Assembly: GCA_903872155.1 (NCBI GenBank)
Contig: CAIQJP010000087.1
Coordinates: forward strand, 98,907-162,906
DNA from: an uncultured Actinomycetes bacterium
GTDB taxonomy: Bacteria; Actinomycetota; Acidimicrobiia; Acidimicrobiales; Ilumatobacteraceae
Reading direction: 5' to 3'
DNA length: 64,000 nt
Shown in pieces: positions 61,920-64,000 of the stretch (positions are counted from its first letter, which is position 1; each line of letters begins with the position of its first letter). The notes under the pieces were generated by a model that saw only the letters and a list, made by a program, of their open reading frames with translations, had not been told where the DNA came from and ran no database searches. A program made the position numbers and the translations under genes.

Positions 61920-64000
61920 ATGAAAAAGCTTTCACTACTCGCCTTGTCGGCGTTGGTGGGTTCGAGTTTGGCACTGGGGCTAGCGCCCCAGTTGCCGGTC
62001 TCGGCCGCCACGCCCGCAAGTGCCACACTCGTCGCTACCGGCACATCTGGTAGCGCAAACTCAGGAGTCGGCGATTCTGGACTCGGTCAGGCATGGGGAG
62101 TCAACACCACTTTGGTGGGCTCGACTCGCTGGACCGTTTTCGAATCATCGGCTAGCAACTTGGTTGCTAACGACACCAATAACGCTTCTGACATCTTTGT
62201 TTCCAACGGCACGACCACCACACGTCTTTCGGTGAGTGTTTTTGGAGCACAAGGAAGTGTTTCGGCAAACAGTTACGACCCCACCATTTGTGCAAGTGGC
62301 CGTAAGGTTGTTTTCACAACTGAAAATGAATGGGACGCGGTTGACGCCAACGGAGCCGAAGACGTGTACGTCATCGACCGCGATGCTGATGCTGATGGAA
62401 TCATGGATGAATTCAGTCAGGAAGGTGCCGTTACGACTTCAATTGTGAGTGTTGCATACAACACCGACACAACTGAATACGACATTTCGTACCTCGGTGC
62501 TAACTCTGGCGTGATCAGTGATGATTGCACCAAGGTGGCTTTTGTGACCGACATGGATTTCACGATGGACGACCTCAACTTTGGTCCCGACGTGTATGTC
62601 CGCGACTTGTCATCGGCAACAACGCCATTGACCTGGGCATCAAAATATGCCGCCAACGGATCAACCGGCGGCGGTTACTTGCCAGCAATTTCGGGTGATG
62701 GTGCTTCGGTTGTTGTTTCAACTGAAGCAACCGACCTGGTGAGCGACTCTGGAACAGTTGGTGGATTGGTATTGCGCAAGGCAAATGCCGGTACCTACTT
62801 GACCCGCACACCTGCAGGAGTGGCTTCAACAGCAACACTCGCTGATAGTGAACGGCCATCTGCGATCACTCCAGACGGTAAGTGCGTTGCTTTCAAGGCT
62901 GACCGTGGTTACGACCTCTTGGCTAACAGTGCTGGCCCCGCACAGGGAATTTTCTTGTGGGACAACCACACTGGCACACCAGTGGTTACGTTAGTCAGCA
63001 AGGACGACGACGGAATCGCTGCAACTTCAGCCTCGAACCCACGCATCTCTGACGATTGTCGCTTCGTTGCGTATCAGTCAGGTGATGAGTACTTGGCAGA
63101 TGTTGACAACAACCGCAAAACTGACGTGTTCTTGTACGACACCATTGAAAACACAACTGACATCATCTCCACCAACGCCACTGGCGCCAGTGCCGATGGT
63201 GACAGCAGTGTGGCCGCCTTGGACTGGAACGCAGCTACCGCAACAGGTGTTGTGATGATCATGTCAAGTGCGTCAAACATCCATGGTGCAGCTGGTGGCA
63301 GCTCGATTATCGACTTGTTCTCGGTTCCGTTCACTGCGGAGATTTCAACCGCTGGTGGTTTGACGGCACTTTCGGCTCCGGCACGTTTGCTCGACACTCG
63401 TACGTCGGGTAACAAGGTTGGCAAGACCGATGGAACAGGGACTCCTTACGAGTTGACCGTTGCTGGTGTCAGTGGCGTACCGGGCTCGGGCGTTGTGGCA
63501 GTTGCAATGAACGTCACTGTTGTCGATGGTGAAGCAACTGATGTTGGCGGTTATGTGACTGTGTACCCGTGTGGTACTCGTCCGAACTCGTCGAACCTCA
63601 ACTTCATCAACGGCCAGACCGTTCCGAACGCCGTGGTTGCTCCTTTGTCAAATACTGGCAAGGTGTGCTTCTACGTGTACGGCAAGGCTCATATCTTGGC
63701 CGACGTGTCGGGCTACTTCACTGCAGGATTCAGCTCATTGTCAGCACCAACCCGTTTGCTCGACACTCGTACATCGGGTAACAAGGTTGGCAAGACTGAT
63801 GGAAGTGGCACTGCTTACGAGTTGACCGTTGCTGGTGTTAGTGGTCTTCCGGCTGCGGGTTCATTGAGCACTGTTGCAATGAACGTGACTGTTGTTGATG
63901 GTGAAGCAACTGATGTTGGCGGTTATGTGACTGTGTACCCGTGTGGTACTCGTCCGAACTCGTCGAACCTCAACTTCATCAACGGCCAGACCGTTCCGAA
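61920..64000 (+). CDS. Large secreted beta-propeller protein with C-terminal RLLDTR repeats, 3' truncated by the window
   Basis: The frame stays open to the window end (693 codons seen). A Sec signal (LSLLALSALVGSSLALGLAPQL) is followed by propeller-like blades (SGRKVVFTTEN, DDCTKVAFVTD, GDGASVVVSTEAT, PDGKCVAFKAD, DDCRFVAYQSG), as in TolB/PD40 domains, over residues about 50-470. After about residue 485 come tandem domains starting ARLLDTRTSGNKVGKTDG with MNVTVVDGEATDVGGYVTVYPCG and ILADVSGYFTAG. These are the same type as in the Tat-exported protein near 5.4 kb. It is probably a surface-layer or adhesion protein. It starts 19 bp after the preceding gene. Confidence 0.8.
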   Translation, partial: MKKLSLLALSALVGSSLALGLAPQLPVSAATPASATLVATGTSGSANSGVGDSGLGQAWGVNTTLVGSTRWTVFESSASNLVANDTNNASDIFVSNGTTTTRLSVSVFGAQGSVSANSYDPTICASGRKVVFTTENEWDAVDANGAEDVYVIDRDADADGIMDEFSQEGAVTTSIVSVAYNTDTTEYDISYLGANSGVISDDCTKVAFVTDMDFTMDDLNFGPDVYVRDLSSATTPLTWASKYAANGSTGGGYLPAISGDGASVVVSTEATDLVSDSGTVGGLVLRKANAGTYLTRTPAGVASTATLADSERPSAITPDGKCVAFKADRGYDLLANSAGPAQGIFLWDNHTGTPVVTLVSKDDDGIAATSASNPRISDDCRFVAYQSGDEYLADVDNNRKTDVFLYDTIENTTDIISTNATGASADGDSSVAALDWNAATATGVVMIMSSASNIHGAAGGSSIIDLFSVPFTAEISTAGGLTALSAPARLLDTRTSGNKVGKTDGTGTPYELTVAGVSGVPGSGVVAVAMNVTVVDGEATDVGGYVTVYPCGTRPNSSNLNFINGQTVPNAVVAPLSNTGKVCFYVYGKAHILADVSGYFTAGFSSLSAPTRLLDTRTSGNKVGKTDGSGTAYELTVAGVSGLPAAGSLSTVAMNVTVVDGEATDVGGYVTVYPCGTRPNSSNLNFINGQTVP
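63383..64000 (+). repeat. Tandem 369-bp coding repeat, nearly identical copies
   Basis: Unit 1 begins at 63383 and unit 2 at 63752, with the same reading frame (123 residues per unit). The stretch from GATGGTGAAGCAACTG to the window end is almost identical in both. Other parts differ mainly by silent changes. More copies may follow beyond the window. Confidence 0.9.

Overview
The window looks like a stretch of chromosome from a free-living, moderate-GC actinomycete. Class Acidimicrobiia is most likely, an inference from the gene set and not a database match. Evidence for Actinomycetota: a mycothiol-type formaldehyde dehydrogenase next to its MBL-fold partner, a fused Fe-S reductase of the Rv0338c type, a DUF2510 protein, MpaB/DUF2236 and asparaginase II-type proteins, a dCTP deaminase with the mycobacterial-type motif, and many GTG/TTG starts. 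The genome is compact. Genes overlap by 4 bp within operons and by up to 91 bp at convergent ends, and no gene-free stretch exceeds about 210 bp. I saw no insertion sequence, prophage, CRISPR array or replication origin.

Layout. 1-6 kb: a partial nuclease-like gene, a housekeeping-type sigma factor, a tightly overlapping trio (Bax-inhibitor-like, CPBP protease, HExxH membrane protein), an epoxide-hydrolase-like enzyme and a Tat-exported surface protein. 6-16 kb: cyclophilin, YcaQ-like glycosylase, amidotransferase, MpaB oxygenase, AI-2E permease plus asparaginase, MBL hydrolase, haloalkane dehalogenase, secreted HNH nuclease, GluQ-RS and a 2OG oxygenase. 16-25.5 kb: L,D-transpeptidase, LacZ, an MBL-Rieske fusion, and an ABC transporter whose permease is fused to a two-domain sulfurtransferase. 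25.5-32.3 kb: DsbB/TlpA disulfide pair, larB-larC, pheA, two tRNA-Ser genes, two cell-envelope proteins, two tRNA-Arg genes. 32.3-46 kb: DoxX, diguanylate cyclase, Nudix, kynureninase, cupredoxin, dcd, the mycothiol pair, engB, Fe-S reductase, cNMP-binding protein, gpmA, xseAB, polyprenyl synthase, LysM lipoprotein. 46-52 kb: dioxygenase-like protein, MeaA-type mutase, aat, 3-hydroxyacyl-CoA dehydrogenase behind a palindromic operator, phosphatase, S51-like protein.

52-64 kb is the most distinctive part. A phosphate ABC transporter operon in the order pstC-pstA-pstB-pstS-lipoprotein diverges, across a PhoP-box-like direct repeat, from a second PstS-like protein that ends in a sortase-like tail. 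That gene overlaps a sortase-fold membrane protein in which both catalytic His and Cys appear to be replaced. Next come a third secreted protein with a PstS-like start and acidic calcium-loop-like segments, and a large beta-propeller protein with nearly identical 369-bp repeats that runs off the window. I read this as a surface-displayed phosphate-capture or envelope module with a catalytically dead sortase. That is a hypothesis; the residues it rests on are given in the entries.

Metabolic picture: an aerobic heterotroph with B12-dependent acyl-CoA metabolism, a mycothiol redox buffer, extracytoplasmic disulfide formation, and enzymes for scavenging sugars, amides and halogenated or epoxide compounds.
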